From Bryoerythrophyllum caledonicum (taxonomy: Eukaryota; Streptophyta; Bryopsida; Pottiales; Pottiaceae): a DNA stretch of 64,000 bases. This document shows, piece by piece, positions 46,375 to 59,668 of this stretch; within the stretch, counting starts at the first letter, position 1; every line of letters starts with the position of its first letter. The DNA lies in assembly GCA_963971425.1 (NCBI GenBank), contig OZ020514.1, forward strand, positions 29,060,569-29,124,568, given 5' to 3'. The notes beneath the pieces were generated by a model. It ran no database searches and had not been told where the DNA came from. It saw only the letters and a program-made list of their open reading frames with translations. The translations under genes were made by a program, and so were the position numbers.

Positions 46375-49300
46375 ATGGCAACGGAAAAGGGGATCATGGT
46401 GGAGGATGTGAGTGAAATTAGAACGGGAGGGTCGAAGAAAAAGATCAAACAAAAATGTGCTACTCATGATCTATGGTGGGAGATTTTGGACAATGAAGAC
46501 ATTCAAGCGGAGGGAGGTTGGGAGGCTGAAACAAAGGATTATTGGATATCCAAGACATGCAAGAAATATGTGAAGATGTACCACATCGATAAACTTTGGC
46601 CAAGAGTTTGCCACATAAGTTATACGACGTACTTTGCTTGCAAGCCGTGGATGTGCGAAGATGACCACTTCATTTATCGTGCGGAGGAGGTTTGGCAGGC
46701 TTTGTTTGGGAATCGTCCAAGAAGCAAAGGGTTTTTCAATTACAGCCTACTATCAACGATATACACCGAGGTCGTGTTCAAACGAAAGGTGGATTGGAGC
46801 ACGTTTCTGACTACTACACAATATTTGCTTAGGATTGGGCAAAATCATAAGCATATTCTTGATTTATTCAATCCTGAATTGGCCTTGACAAAGGGTGTTT
46901 TAGAGGAGTTGAAGAAAAGGCCTTGTCGGATGACCGCGGTGGATACCATGCCAAAAATACAACGTTTGGTAGAGGAGGTTGTCGTTGTGATGGAGTCTGA
47001 AAAGCATTTGGACATTGTGGTCGACAATATATTGTCAACTATAATCCCCGAAGACTCTTTGGATGAAAGGACGATAGAAGACCCCATACAATCGGATATT
47101 CAAAATATTGTGATGGTAGGAGGTGAAGACAATGGTAATGCAGAACGAGGGGGAAAATACGGATGGAGAAAAAACCGCTGTTCTAAACGTTCAAACTTTG
47201 GAAGGCATGGCAGCAGAGACAATGGATGTCGGGCTAAGCACTTCAACGTGGGAAACATTGGAACCAAATCCAATGACCCGATGATTAACAAGGGTATAAT
47301 TTCCGGTATTGAAGAAATGCTTCGAACAATGCCAAATAAGGATAAGTTCAAAGAGTTGCTCAACTTGAGTGTTAAGTGGACTTAAACATGCGTTCAAACA
47401 ACGAAATTTGGTGTTCCAGCCGAACTGCAAAGTGATTGGAGCGAGGCGGCCAAAATAAAAGGAGTAGTTAGAGTGGCATGTAATTTGATGGACGGGGCCG
47501 AAATTCTTGCAGCAATGGCTCCTTCTCTTCTAGATATGGCTCATGCATTTTCAAGTATAACTCCGAGTGTGCTACGAGCCGCTATCAGCTTCGACACATT
47601 GGCTTCATGTATAACGCCAATGTTAGAAGGAAGGATCGCGCTATTACATGTAGTGACAGAATTAGAGAAAGAGGCCGATAAAAATGATGCCCTCACTAGA
47701 CAGCTAAAATGTGAATTGGAAGGGAACAAGCGGCATGTGGAGGCAAGTAGGAGAGACCTTAAAAAGATGTCGGAGAAGATGAATGTGCCGGTACTTGAGG
47801 TGGATGTGGTAGTCATTGAGGGCAACGCCGAAACTTCAAACGACTTTTTTCTTTCCAAGTTTGAAAGGAATGATGGAGAGGATGCCTCACCAATCAAATC
47901 TAGCAGACCGGCCGAGCCTTCATTTGTTGAATTGGCAGTATGAGTTGAGAGTAGTCAAGTACGGCTAGAAGCGCACGGAAAAGGAAAGGCGATAGTGGAA
48001 TGTGAAGGGAGACGGAATTGGTGTCAGAGAAGTTGGTGGTAGCAAATATGGAGAGGATTGAGGCACGAGCCGAACCAGAGACATTGCAGAGGACATTGAG
48101 ATCGGTGGACGACACACCATGCAACGCTAACACAATGCCTTGGTTGGGTTGGGTTCATCGCCTACAAGATAGAGAGACCATGGTCTCAAAAGCACAACAT
48201 GATCTCAAAAAATTTGCCGCCGAATTACAAGAATCATGTGAACTCTTGGATACCTCATTGGAGAGATTCAAGAAATTCATTGGACAACGTGGACATGAGC
48301 CCACAAAAGTTACTATTTGGGGTGATGTATCGGAGATGATGGACCGCACAAACTATCATCGGAAAAGAAAGAGCAATGGTATTGACTGGGCTTTGGAAGT
48401 GGAGGAATGATGGGTGCCCTACAATATCTTCCCATCACATTTTGTGGAATCAGAGCGAAGAGTAATCATACTTGCAACCATGTCCCGGCATTCCTTAACG
48501 ATAAATGCAGCTTGTGCCAAAAACATTCAGGTCCGGAGGGAGCTTATACGTTGGGCCAATGTGGCCATAACTTTCATATTACTTGCATATCCGCAAGTTC
48601 TATAATACAATCGGTGTGTCCCATGTGTCGCTCTCCATTTAGCACAAGATTCAATGGAGTAATGGAGATATGAGATGTTATGCCACTGGGGCACGAGTTC
48701 AACCGATGAAATCTACCCTTGGATCAACTTCTGAATAAATCCCATAACTATCGTGACTAGGGAAAATCACTTATTTAGAATAGTGAGTTTTCTTGTCACC
48801 AACTATACGAGGAGTATGGGATCGAATGTGATCCATTCTTTTGGATGACTCAAAACTATGAGGTGAAGATAAAGGCGCGAGAGATTGAAGATGGCGAGCA
48901 ACAAGAGTTGTTTTGCCGCAACTTTGGGGGGCATTGGAGCACTGACCACAAGAGTTTCTTCCGATTTCCTCCAAGGAGTGCTGAGAAGAGAGAAAATGGT
49001 GTGTAGCATGAGGTAGACGATGGCATTGAGTTGGGAGAGTGTAAGAAGTACAATCGTACCTTGATTGGAAGAGCCCTGGGCCTTGCAAAGTTGGAAGAGG
49101 CCGCAAAACAAAGGTGTTCAACAAAAGAGACTTCTTTTGAAGATGAAGAATGTTCTTATTAGGATGCCGTGCAAGCATTTGATCGGAGGATTGGAGACAT
49201 CATTGGCTATTGGCGGAATGTGCTACAGAAGCCCCAAGGGGAATTATTGGTGTCATTCCCTGAGAATGACGCTTTTGTGAACAAGGTGGTGGAATGAATT

Positions 49301-49429
49301 GAGAAGGCCATGGAAATCTTTGCGGCCAAGAAGGTGGATCCTGGCGAGAAGCGGAAGAAGGATGATGGCAATGACAACGACGATAGTTGGGGGTCAGAGA
49401 TGCATAGGGAAATTGCAGCCGTAGATTGA
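46375..49429 (+). pseudogene. RING gene B, right-arm copy
   Basis: Identical in every translated stretch to the left copy. The plus-strand reading is easy to follow: N-terminal domain 46500-46810, basic region 47150-47230, coiled coils 47650-47780 and 48170-48290, RING-H2 finger 48506-48628, C-terminal LFCRNFGGH near 48910, end at TGA 49427-49429. TAA at 47383 and TGA at 47941 keep the frame; later changes shift it. Confidence 0.72.
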
Positions 49430-50049
49430 GAATACAAAGAGGGTGGAAGGATTGATAGGCCAAGTCAGAGACCGCAGACTCGTAGTAGCATACGAACGGA
49501 TCATACGAACGAGCCTTCTTCTTCAAGGTAGTAGAATGGGGTAGATGAACGTAAAGCTTAGCGTAGTTGTTGTTGAAGGAATGGTGTGGCAAGAAGTTCG
49601 AAGCATGCCGTGGTGGAGCATACTTTTTGAAATAAAGGTTTACAATTTGTAAGATATTTTGTCCACTTGTTAATTCTTCAATTGTATGTGGATGTTAGAA
49701 ATGTTGTAGTGCATCAGGTGCATGCGAAGTAGTGAAATAAATAGAAGTTTGCAAACTCTAAGTACATTCGGTACACAACAAGAATCTCATGTTTAAGTCA
49801 TTTCGTAGGGGATGACTAAATCCATACACAAACCACAAGACAATAGAATAGCAAAAGAGATGGATATAAAACTTGTGCATATATGAAATTTTTTTATTAA
49901 TATTCGGAATAAATCCAAAACTCAATTGAAACAATAGAAGCTTTCAATGCATCCGCGATATGACTATAAAGTTCCATGAACTTGAACTACACTATTTGCA
50001 ATAAAAATAAGCGCGGTGAACGCATACTACGTAAATGGACAAAATTTTC

Positions 50050-50262
50050 CTACTCATTCACGTCGGTAGGAAGTTTGTAATCGCTCTTTCCTTCGATTTC
50101 AGCTCCACTAGATCCCGAAGGATCGTCTTCATAATCGGTGGTGGCTTCTTGTTTGATTCTCCGTTTGATCGACAATGTTTGAATGGTTTTGAATCTCTTG
50201 CAAGTTTCAATGACATTAGTGGGATTACTAGGTCTCGCGCGAACAAATGGATGCATGGGAGC
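50050..50262 (-). pseudogene. C-terminal coding fragment cut by a hAT terminus, right arm
   Basis: Mirror of 18994-19206, with the same acidic serine/glycine tail and abrupt start at the transposon end. Confidence 0.4.
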
Positions 50263-50531
50263 CAGGGTTGTCATATTGGACGGACGTCTGGTTCGCCCGT
50301 TCGTCCGATTCGCCCGTCCAGTAGAGCTCTCGCCCGTCCGATACAGTCAACACAGGGTTGACTTATCCGCAAGGTAAAAAACAGGCCACGTGGTAGCCAT
50401 GTTGGCACCACATCGCAGCCACGTAGGACAGGGTCATGTTTGAGTAGGGGCGGGGACTAATGCTAAGAGGGAGGTGGGGCGGAGACGTCCCCGCCCCTGC
50501 CCGTAAAGGGGCGGGGACGTCCCCGCCTCTT
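50255..50531 (+). mobile_element. hAT-type terminus, right arm (mirror of 18725-19001)
   Basis: The plus strand begins CAGGGTTGTCATATTGGACG at 50263, preceded by ATGGGAGC (50255-50262). CGGACGGGCGA-like words (here reading TCGCCCGTCCG) and GGCGGGGACGTCCCCGCC-type palindromes follow to 50525. Confidence 0.68.
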
Positions 50532-50940
50532 CATGAGTTAGATTATAGTGTTTAAAGTTACAATATGTTGGTACACTAAAATTTATGTTTAGTGTAATAT
50601 ACACTGAAAGTGAACCCATACACCAATTGCAAATGAGGCACTTAGTGTAGTGACATAACCGGACACTAAATGCCATTTACTACACTATTTGTCAATTTTG
50701 GTAAGAATATTAAAATGATTTCTTTCACTTGTGCACATTTAGTGTATCATAAGTGTATCAATAATTATTTGTGCTTGAACAAATGCAAATCTCGGACTGA
50801 AAATTTAAGATTTGGACGTATCCAGTATTGATTAAAAAATAACGTATGGCAATTGCCAAGTACACATATTCTTCTACGAAGATGCCATATTGCCTATTTA
50901 ACCACCACATGCGAAACCAATGGAGCTAATTAACAAAAAA

Positions 50941-52220
50941 CTATTGTCGGTAACAACATAGAGGCATAGTCCAATTGTGGGGGGGTTTCATTAATGTGTC
51001 TAAAACATCTGGCACAGAAGACCGTTCTTCGAGCAGTTGTGTATGCAACGCTGTAAATTTCAGCTTCAGGTTTACATACTGCTCCGTGTTTTTGGTGGTG
51101 AAATACAAAGTGTCCCAATCTTCTTTCCAAATTTTTTCACAAATCCAACCCACCGCAAATGCATCTGCTGCCTTGGAGTAGAGGTGTGACCGTTGCATGA
51201 CTTCAAGCGAGTTGGTGGAGTCATGCGGCCCAAAAACATAGAACAGTTTTGGTGCCACAAACCCTTGCCGTTCTCTCTTTTGGTGAAGCTCCTCCTTGAA
51301 TTGATAACCATACCTTGATGGCTCATTCTCCACAACCCGACTAGAAAGCCCCCAATCGCAAATTCCGATGTACACCGTATCGGGTTTCCACTCATCAAAG
51401 TGGAGCAAAACATTCGATGGAGAGATGTCATTGTGTATATAATTCGCGTCGTGGCGTTTCCCTACAAAGACAAGCAACGATAGCGCGAGGTTCACTCGAT
51501 TCTGGCGGTAAGTTTTTACCCACCGAAGCTCTTGGATCGACAACCCGATATTCGGATGCATCTCAATTCGTTCAAACGGCAATGCTTCGTCCACTTTCGA
51601 GTCAAACTTGGACCAAAAACTATAGAGAGATCCCCCATTCCACCAGAGCATGTACCCTTCCATAGTTTTCGGGTGGATGTACGCAAGTCTAATGATCCCT
51701 GGATGCACCACCGGACACCCTCCAGCCTCATTGATGATGTTTCAACGCTTTTCCCTCTCATTGGTGTTGGTCAGAGTCTTTCCGGCGAAGTAAATCCAAC
51801 TTGGAATGTTCTCCAATTTGGTTATCATCACCTTCCCTACAGCCCCATAGCCACCCACCGCTTTCTGTCCTGACATTGGAATCACCTTAGCGCAACTTTC
51901 AAGCCACTTGAAAGTTCCACCGACGTAGTGAGCCAAAATTTGCTCTTCAATAGTCGCTTTCCAAGGAGCTAGTTTCTTCTTACGAGAAGAAGAGTACTGT
52001 TGAACGAAGCCCTGGATCATCCTCATCTTCGCCACTAGTATTTGTGCGGTGGCATGTTCGGATTTGGTGTCTTCTTCCGCCTCTTCCCGCTCGATGACGA
52101 CGGATTCAATGATCCCAAAGTCAACTCCGTGTGGGTGGACGGAAGCACCGTCTCACCAACATCATCCAAATCCATAAATTGGGGGCACTTCTCCATCGAC
52201 CTACTTCCTTCTCCCGCCAT
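50941..52220 (-). pseudogene. Kinase-like gene 2, right-arm copy
   Basis: Same protein text as the left copy throughout, including the glycine loop, F-A-G-K-T lysine, I-H-N-D-I-S-P-S-N and C-D-W-G. The single TGA between the glycine-loop exon and the rest of the core is also shared. Confidence 0.75.
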
Positions 52221-52691
52221 ATGTGATAGTCAACTCCCTACCGTGGTCAAAATTCCAATTTGATGGTTTTAATAAAAAACCGCAAAGAGCTTGGGTGCAA
52301 TAAATGGGCCCAGCCCGACCACCCACCAAACTCACTTTCAGGCCGCAAAGCAAACTGACACGTGAGGCCTAGGGAGTGGACTTGGCAGAGAATAAGGACA
52401 AAAGTCCCCTATTTATGTGGTTTAGGGTTTTTTTGCGAAGACGTGCCGGCCTTACTTGGGCAGAGGCGAGGACGTCTCTGCCCTGCCCGGGGTAGGGCGG
52501 AGATGTCCCCGCCCCTACCCGGGGACCTAGACTAGTGCTTTGTCTATTGGCTATATAATATCGTGCACACCCCTAATTGTCCCCGCCTCACATACTCCCT
52601 CTTCATCTACCTCTTAATTGAGTTGGTTGTGGGCGTCGTGTGAGGGCTTCATCCATTCGCATCACATACATTATTCAGATTTTCCCCACCC
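52221..52691. promoter_or_regulatory. Bidirectional promoter of kinase gene 2 / RING gene A, right arm
   Basis: Mirror of 16565-17035. TATATAA lies at about 52552-52558 for the RING gene (plus), and CCTATTTATG at about 52408-52417 for the kinase (minus). Confidence 0.6.
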
Positions 52692-54976
52692 ATGGCCACG
52701 CCGGTAAAAATGAATAAAGAAGAACGAGACAAGAGTCGACTACGATCGGGAAACAAACAGCCGAAGAGGTTGCATGTGCTTCGGAATCCTGTTAAATTGA
52801 CTTTTAAAGGTTGGGAAGAAGTTCGGAGCCATGGAGTTTTGAAGATTGCGCAAACTTGATCGAGTGGTGCCATATCGACAAGGCTTTCCCAGAGGAGCGA
52901 CACAATTATCACCGACGCTTTTGCAAGGCAAATTTATGGAAGTGCACCGACGAGGCGTTCAAAAATTGGTGCATTGAAGTATACCAGGTCTTGTACGACA
53001 TCCCTTATATCTAACGCAATGAAGTAAATCTCTTTCTTGCGCGAAGTGTCCACGCGGAGGTAAAATTGGTCAAGACGGTGGATTGGTCCACGTTGAAAGC
53101 CATGGGAGATAGCATAAGAGTTCCTTCTCCGGCGAATGGATTGATTCCAATGGAGGCACGGAGGTATCCAGAAGGCGGATTGGGCAAATTGATGGCGAAG
53201 ACTGAACCGGTCGACACGTACGAGACCGATCCCTCAAACACGGATACAGACTCTGATGGATCCCACATTCCAATCACAAGGAGCCAAAGGACACAAGCAC
53301 GCACCAAACGAAGGAGGGCAAAATAGACGGTTAACGTAGTCGTTAACGATACCATTAATGAAGTTGTAGCTCAAGTACGATCCCCCGCGGTTGTTGATCG
53401 AACGTTTGAAGCCTCTATTGGTGTTATTTTTGCCAGGACTATCCAAACCTTGTTGAACCAATTGGAAGGGAAGACGACAAAACTATTGTCATTGCGCGAT
53501 GAGGTTTGCAAGTTGAGAGTTGAAGTCAATGATTAAAACATTGTTATTGACCAGCAACGACGTGATATGGAGGAGCTCCGACTTGCCCTACAAGCGAATA
53601 CAATGACCACAAAAGATCGGAATCCACGACGGGAGGAGGAAGGGCTTGTACACGTGTCAACCCATGACGATTAATTATTGTTTGATGAGGCCCCTACCAA
53701 TGCAGACAAAGCTATGGTCAACAAAGAAGAGGGTGCGGCGGGTGACGGCGACAAAGAGCTCGCTAAAGCGCTTGAAGAGAATTCAAGACTACAAAGTCGC
53801 TTGGATTTGTTGGTAGAACATTACTATCAATGGAAGTTGGCCTGGGTCTTCACGGTCGATCGGTCCCGACAATTGCTGGCGGAATTCGAAAAAATCGACA
53901 ACAACTATACCGAAAACAACCAGGAGAGGGTGTTTGGTTTGACGTCGTGGGCCCTCGTAGATGATCTTTTCAGGATGGATGAAATGGCGATGGTGAAAAC
54001 CGCCGGTGGGCAAACAATCATCGATTGGTCCCGTTACAATTGGGATATCAAAAAGGAGGTTTCATCCACCCTCGATCATCGGGGCAACCCCATGTTATTG
54101 TGGCCATAACCTTTGAGCTTTGTATCCGACGGTACGACTTGCTCAATTTGTCTAAACCCATTTGGTCCAGAAGGTGGGATGCATCTAGGTACTTGTGAGC
54201 ACTTGTACCATCCATTTTGCTTGATTAGCTTGATGGTTGTACGCCGGCGGTGCACATTGTGCGAGGCCCCTTTTCACGAGCGATTGTACGAACTTTTTGG
54301 ATTAGTTCCATACATGCCCCCGCATTGGGAGTATTATGCGATGAACGCTCATGATTAATCATAGATGTGGGGAAAGGATTTGGTGTGGAGCTGGAAATTG
54401 AAGATGCACTCGTTGGATAAGATGCTCCTCTCAAACGAGTGGGGTTGGGAAAGGGACCCGGAACAGATTGTCCGGGTGTGCAAGAATTTGATCCCGTTAA
54501 AGGACAAATACGGTCAAGGAAAACGAAATTTCTTCTACCAATGCTTTAATGGCCATTGAGACGAGAACGGGGAGCAATTTTGTTTCGGACCTCATCCACG
54601 GCAATGGTTGTGGGCCGTTGACGGAGTTCGCATCACAGACGACAACGGGGATCGCATTTCTCACGACGTTGACCAACCGGACTCGCAAGAACTAAGACAA
54701 TTATCGGAATCAGAGTGGAAAGAAATTTTCCGAAATGACGGAATGGACTTCTTGCTCGATGTGCACAGTCTAGGGATACGGCAAGCGCTCGACCAGCTCA
54801 TGCAATTCCAAATCCTAAGGGCCATGTTGGATGAAGATCAATCAGCAAGGAGAACACGATTGGCGTCTCGTAGACTTGTATTGGGCTCAGATGAAGACCT
54901 CCCTATGCACGTAGGGGCACATGACAATGAGGTAGGGGCAAGTGGCACTACTAATAGCCCGATGAATATTGACTAG
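52692..54976 (+). pseudogene. RING gene A, right-arm copy
   Basis: Easiest copy for checking the frame. From 52811 to 54976 all recognisable segments lie in one reading frame, broken only by stops at about 53012 (TAA), 53324 (TAG), 53534 (TAA), 53672 (TAA), 54107 (TAA), 54356 (TAA), 54362 (TAG) and 54557 (TGA). The RING-H2 finger is 54140-54262. The TGA at 54557 aligns with a tryptophan in gene B. Confidence 0.72.
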
Positions 54977-55075
54977 GTGTATTTTTGTTTTTGCGGTACC
55001 AAGAGTCATTTTTCTTACAATGCCTCATCTTTTAGCATTGAATGTATTTTTCCATTTTCGTACTACATTATGCAT

Positions 55076-55756
55076 ACTAAAAAAATATGAATAGTAGTGT
55101 CTACATTCTACTTGATAATAGTGGTGTGATTATGGATGTACTTAAGCTTCATAAGGATTTGTGCGTTTGTATAAAAAAAAATGGTGTGGACCAAGTTTTA
55201 AACCTCCAAACATTTTTAATCCCTAAAGGACCAAGGCATTTTTGCACCAAAAACACTTCAAAACTGCCCGGCTATAGTATAATGCCTAAGAAGGGAGACA
55301 AAACCTTTTTATTTCTACATCTAACCGTAGGATCTCAATAAACACTTCTTTGTTAATGTCCCCACAAAATTTCATAAATTTTAACCGCATGGATTGAAAG
55401 GCTTGCATAGCTCCCATGCTATTCACTACTTGTTATTAAATTTTTGCACTAGATAAAGCCTAAATCCATTACTAATGGTAGTTTAGGATGATGTTAGTTC
55501 CTAATACACCAATTGTTAGAGGTAGAAAAAGGGTGTAGCTTATTCAAGTCAACTATGCTAGTAGTGGAAGCTCAAAAATGGGCAATTAATGTTTTATTTT
55601 TTAGATACTTGATATGTTTTAGATTGATGATCCAAACGGTCAATATGAAGGTCTACACCACATATTGTTGTGGAAAAAATCAAAAGTATAAAAAGTTAAA
55701 ATCTCTAAGTTTTATGTGGTAAGACGTTTTTGTTTTTGGTACCTTGCCCGTTTTAT
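55076..55756 (+). repeat. Repeat R1 copy at the transposase break, right arm
   Basis: Mirror of 13500-14180. Confidence 0.68.
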
Positions 55757-56615
55757 TTTTGACATTGTTTTCTTTGCCCGTAGTATCTACGACTCCCAAG
55801 AAGCGCTCTCCAGCGGGAGACACAAGCATTGCATTGCACAAAGGGCAACTAGTCACAGATGTCCACCCATCCAAGGCTAGAGTTCCTCCAAACTTCCAAA
55901 CACTCTCGAACACTCTATTATTAAGTTGTGCTTCTAAATCAGCCTTCGCTTGTCCTAACAACCTTGTCCGAATGTCATGGTAAGAAGGTGGGATATATGG
56001 TTTTTTGAAAGAGGCAGTCTCCGTCACGGCTTCCTTGAACGCTGCATTCCGTGCTACAACAAACGGCACGTTTTCTTCGTAGAAAAACTTTGCCCACACT
56101 TTGTCTAGCTTCTGCCGCTCCACTTCTTAAAAGCCTTTTTCGATCACAGATTGCCTCACCAATCTGGGGAAGGTGCCACCTACACTCCCTTGTTTGGTGG
56201 AGTCATGGAAGGTGGAGGTCGGTTCAACCATAATTGATGGTAAAATCATGGGAGGAACTTGAGTGGATTCTACACAATAGTCTCTACCAGTGGACTTGGG
56301 CGTGCTATATTCTGAGGCAGACGCAAATTTCAATGGTGGGGTAGGGCAATGTTCGGAAAAAAGTTCTCCATTATGTTTCGGGTAGTGGCCACGACAATTT
56401 TAAAATAAAGTCTGTACGCGGGTTGTCAATTTGGTATAGAGGCCAACACCGCTATTGCGCTTGCCAGGGAGTTCTTTGTACCTAAGATGACTAAGTTGTC
56501 GTTCTAGCCTTTTTGCCAAAATGAGATGACAAAGATTGCATTGAAGGGAAGCGATCTTTCTACCTTGTACTTCAGTGATTTCCGTATACCAAGGAGACCA
56601 AGGTTTGGTGGCCAT
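55757..56615 (-). pseudogene. hAT transposase N-terminal half, right-arm copy
   Basis: Mirror of 12641-13499, with the BED finger near 56530 and the DUF659 block near 55775-55880. The two in-frame TAA codons are present here too. Confidence 0.85.
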
Positions 56616-56835
56616 TTTGATGGGTATAATATCTAGAAACGAACAAACGTGATAGGTAGTATGTGGAAGAAAATATCATGAGTTCCTAAAGAAACTTTGA
56701 TATTGAAGACTTCCAAACTCGATGATTACCCGGCAATGGATACATAGTGCAGCTCAAAGTTGTTGGGAAACAAAAGTTCAGAAGTGAAATGAGGCTCCAT
56801 GTGTTGTTTTTTTAATACCCACGGTGATTATGACC

Positions 56836-57209
56836 GTTGTGAGACGGGAGGATGTCAATCTACCAACGGACGAGGTCGGGGGAGCGGTCGGCGAGGCCGA
56901 CAGCGAAACGGCGATCGCTCGGCGGTCCGCCATGCGATTGGGAGAGGCCCGTCTGCCTCGGCAAACGGCGGAGGGCCGTGCGGTCGTCCCAAGCGTATGG
57001 AATGGTCGTCTGTAGCGTGGTCGCCTCCGCCGTTGGATGCTCGGCTCCGCATGTCGGGCGGTCGGCCAGGGTAGCAGATGGTTGTTTATCCCCGGGTAAA
57101 TTGACCAAAGTCGTTAGTTCACCGAACGTCCTCATGGAGCCGAGGAGGTCCTCTGTCTGGACGATCGGACGTCATTGACGTCGAGTATCCTGACAACTCT
57201 GGTTCATTG
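56836..57209 (-). mobile_element. hAT-type terminus with flank CAATGAAC, right arm
   Basis: Mirror of 12047-12420; the terminus starts at 57201 on the minus strand. Its orientation relative to the terminus at 30029 is the one expected for the two ends of a single insertion into one LINE: both ends face inward over 27.2 kb, with identical 8-bp flanks and LINE halves outside. Confidence 0.8.
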
Positions 57210-58106
57210 TCTATTTTGTTGTTGCCTGCCCATTTTTCTTCATTAGGGAAGTTTTTGTGATTGTGTCAAGGTTGTTATAGAGGTCTTGTTTCTTGAGATA
57301 TTTGTTCAAGAATCTTATCGAGCCTTTGTCGGGGGTATCTTCTTTAGAAGGCCATTCTTCTTTTTGGAAGTAGTATGGAGTAGCATGTGCATGTTTGTAC
57401 GAGTCTTTGGCATTTTTATGCGATTTTTTGCGGCCCTCTTTAGCAAGTTTATCTGCTTGTTCGTTTCCATGGATATTGGCATGGGCTCTAACTTTGTGAA
57501 GGGTTGTCATTTGTATTCGGTTTTGTAACATTTGGACCATTGATATTAATATTGTTTGGTCGTGGTGGCTATTGTGGAGGGTAAGGTGTGTTATTTGGGT
57601 GTTTAGTAGATAAAGTGCATTGATAAAATTTGTGAATTTGTGTATGGGTTCATTGTTGTATTTTGTTGTGATGATTTGTAGTGTATTGTGTATGGCCATA
57701 AGTTCTGATCTAAGGATATTTTGTAGTCCATGGAGTCTTTTGGCTAATTTAATTTCTTTGATAGGATTACATATGCCATAGCCAGCTTTTTCTTTGCGCC
57801 AGTTTCCCAGGCTAATTTGTTTTGGTGGTTTGAAGGAACCATCGGTATGATAGCTACGTGTTGGGTTAAACTTTGGTAGGGTTATCTTTGGTTGTTTGGG
57901 AGGGGTGGAGGTATCATGAGATAATCTAATGTGTTATTGATGTAGTTTAGTTTTGACCACCTTTTGCTTTGGTTTACGGTGGTTTGTATAGTTGGTGGTG
58001 AGGCCATTTTTGTGTATAGGCGATGTATGTTTAGAATATTTGCTATGGATGTGAGTTCGGAAAGTTGTTCTAGGAAAATGTTAAAACACAAAGAATGTAC
58101 ATTTAC
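57202..58106 (-). mobile_element. LINE fragment with RNase H domain, right arm
   Basis: Mirror of 11150-12054. On the minus strand its break point continues logically into the LINE 3' half at 30028-28875. Confidence 0.82.
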
Positions 58107-58505
58107 TTTGTGCAATAAGAAACAAGGGGGGAAAAAGCCAAAGCTCTACTTCAACCTTAAAATGCCCAAGATTCCCCTAGTAGGACATTTTGAGTTTGGG
58201 TAGTGTACCACGTCCTCAATTCTAGATATTATTTTCTGAAACCTATCATTGAATTGGAAAGTTTTCATTAGCTTCGCATGGACTTAAGTTTCGTAAAAAT
58301 CCGACCTATGGTTCAAAAGTTACATGACATTGTCATATAAATTCCTATATTTAATTACACGTGAACTCGGTGGATGGAAAAGCTAAGAGTGTGCTTCAAA
58401 CTCTACATGTTTGAATTTATGCATGCTTTTGCAAATATCCCTTTCATCCAACCATATTCTTTAGGTGCCTATCATCATCATTCATGTCATTGTCTCAATT
58501 GAGGC

Positions 58506-59091
58506 ATTTTACAATATCAATGAATGCAACCAAAACATTCTATAAGTATCTTTGTAATTTATATTTGGATGCCTATGCATTTTAATGTATCCATGTTTGT
58601 ATAAATCATTGTATACACTTCTTTGATTCATATTGTTATGGATATTGAAAACCAAATAGCAATGCCCTAGCAATGTATCTACAAAGTTAGGCATAGAACT
58701 TATCTTTTAAAAAAATGTTTAAACACTCAGACCAATGTGGTTTTTGAAAAACCTTCAACGCAAGCTTGTTTCTTCCTGTTAGTTAATAACCCCCTTAGGG
58801 AGCCCAAATCCAAAGTCAAAATTCAAAAATAATGATTATTTTGGGAGATATTAACTCACAGTTGATAGATTCTACCTAACTTACAGTTTAATCCACTGCG
58901 GATGAAAAACAGTCCAACAATGGAAAAAAATTCTATGGATGAAAAATCAATAAATGGATGAAAAAACAATCCGAGGATGTTGTGTATCGTCATTGGATAA
59001 AAAAACACTCCATGGTTGATAAAACAAAAAATTGTTGGTGGATGACACACTCTTTGCAAATGGTGGGTGGGAGTTTTTTGGATGATAAACC
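58506..59091 (-). repeat. Repeat X, right-arm copy
   Basis: Mirror of 10165-10750. Confidence 0.68.
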
Positions 59092-59095
59092 GCAA

Positions 59096-59668
59096 ATGCA
59101 TAGTATGTCAAGCATTACAATGGCATTTTGGGGACCTACATGTAAATGGTAATAACCATGAGGGGATTGTGTTTTTTTGTGGATTATTGTTGAAGTTACC
59201 AACGTACATGAAGATGAGGTAGCAAGATTTGGTTGAGGACACTATTACTTGCGTTTCATTTCTTAGATTGCTTTGTTCTGTCTTTTGACAATTAATGAGT
59301 GTATATGGTCTTGTTGACATTTAAGTAAGACATGTATCCATGTTAATGATCCTATAGTGTTACAAATGGGACATATTCTAGTTGGATATCTTTCTACTCC
59401 CAAATTAAAAAAATTGGTCTACAAGCATTTGCCATATATTAGCATAATCTATGATATCCTAAAAAGGTGTACTTGTGAGTCCATATTTGCATAGTTGTTG
59501 CAAAAAAACTTTAATACTTCATTATTTAGGTAGCTTGCCCATTTTTGGTATGATGGAAAATTTGAGATATAATATTGAGGTCGTGTTGGTAGTCATAATT
59601 TTTATGATATTTATTTAGGAGTTTTATGGAACCTTTGTCCAAGGTATCCTAGTAGAACGCATGTATGA
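59096..59668 (-). mobile_element. Older LINE 3' fragment, right arm
   Basis: Mirror of 9588-10160, with the N-F-N-N-N-P...W-L-L-P motif near 59120-59165. Confidence 0.68.

Noticed and set aside
52811-54976. A variant nuclear genetic code that reads stops as amino acids
   Set aside because: Stops align with Q, K, E, R, Y and W in relatives and involve all three stop codons, so no single reassignment explains them; pseudogene decay is simpler.
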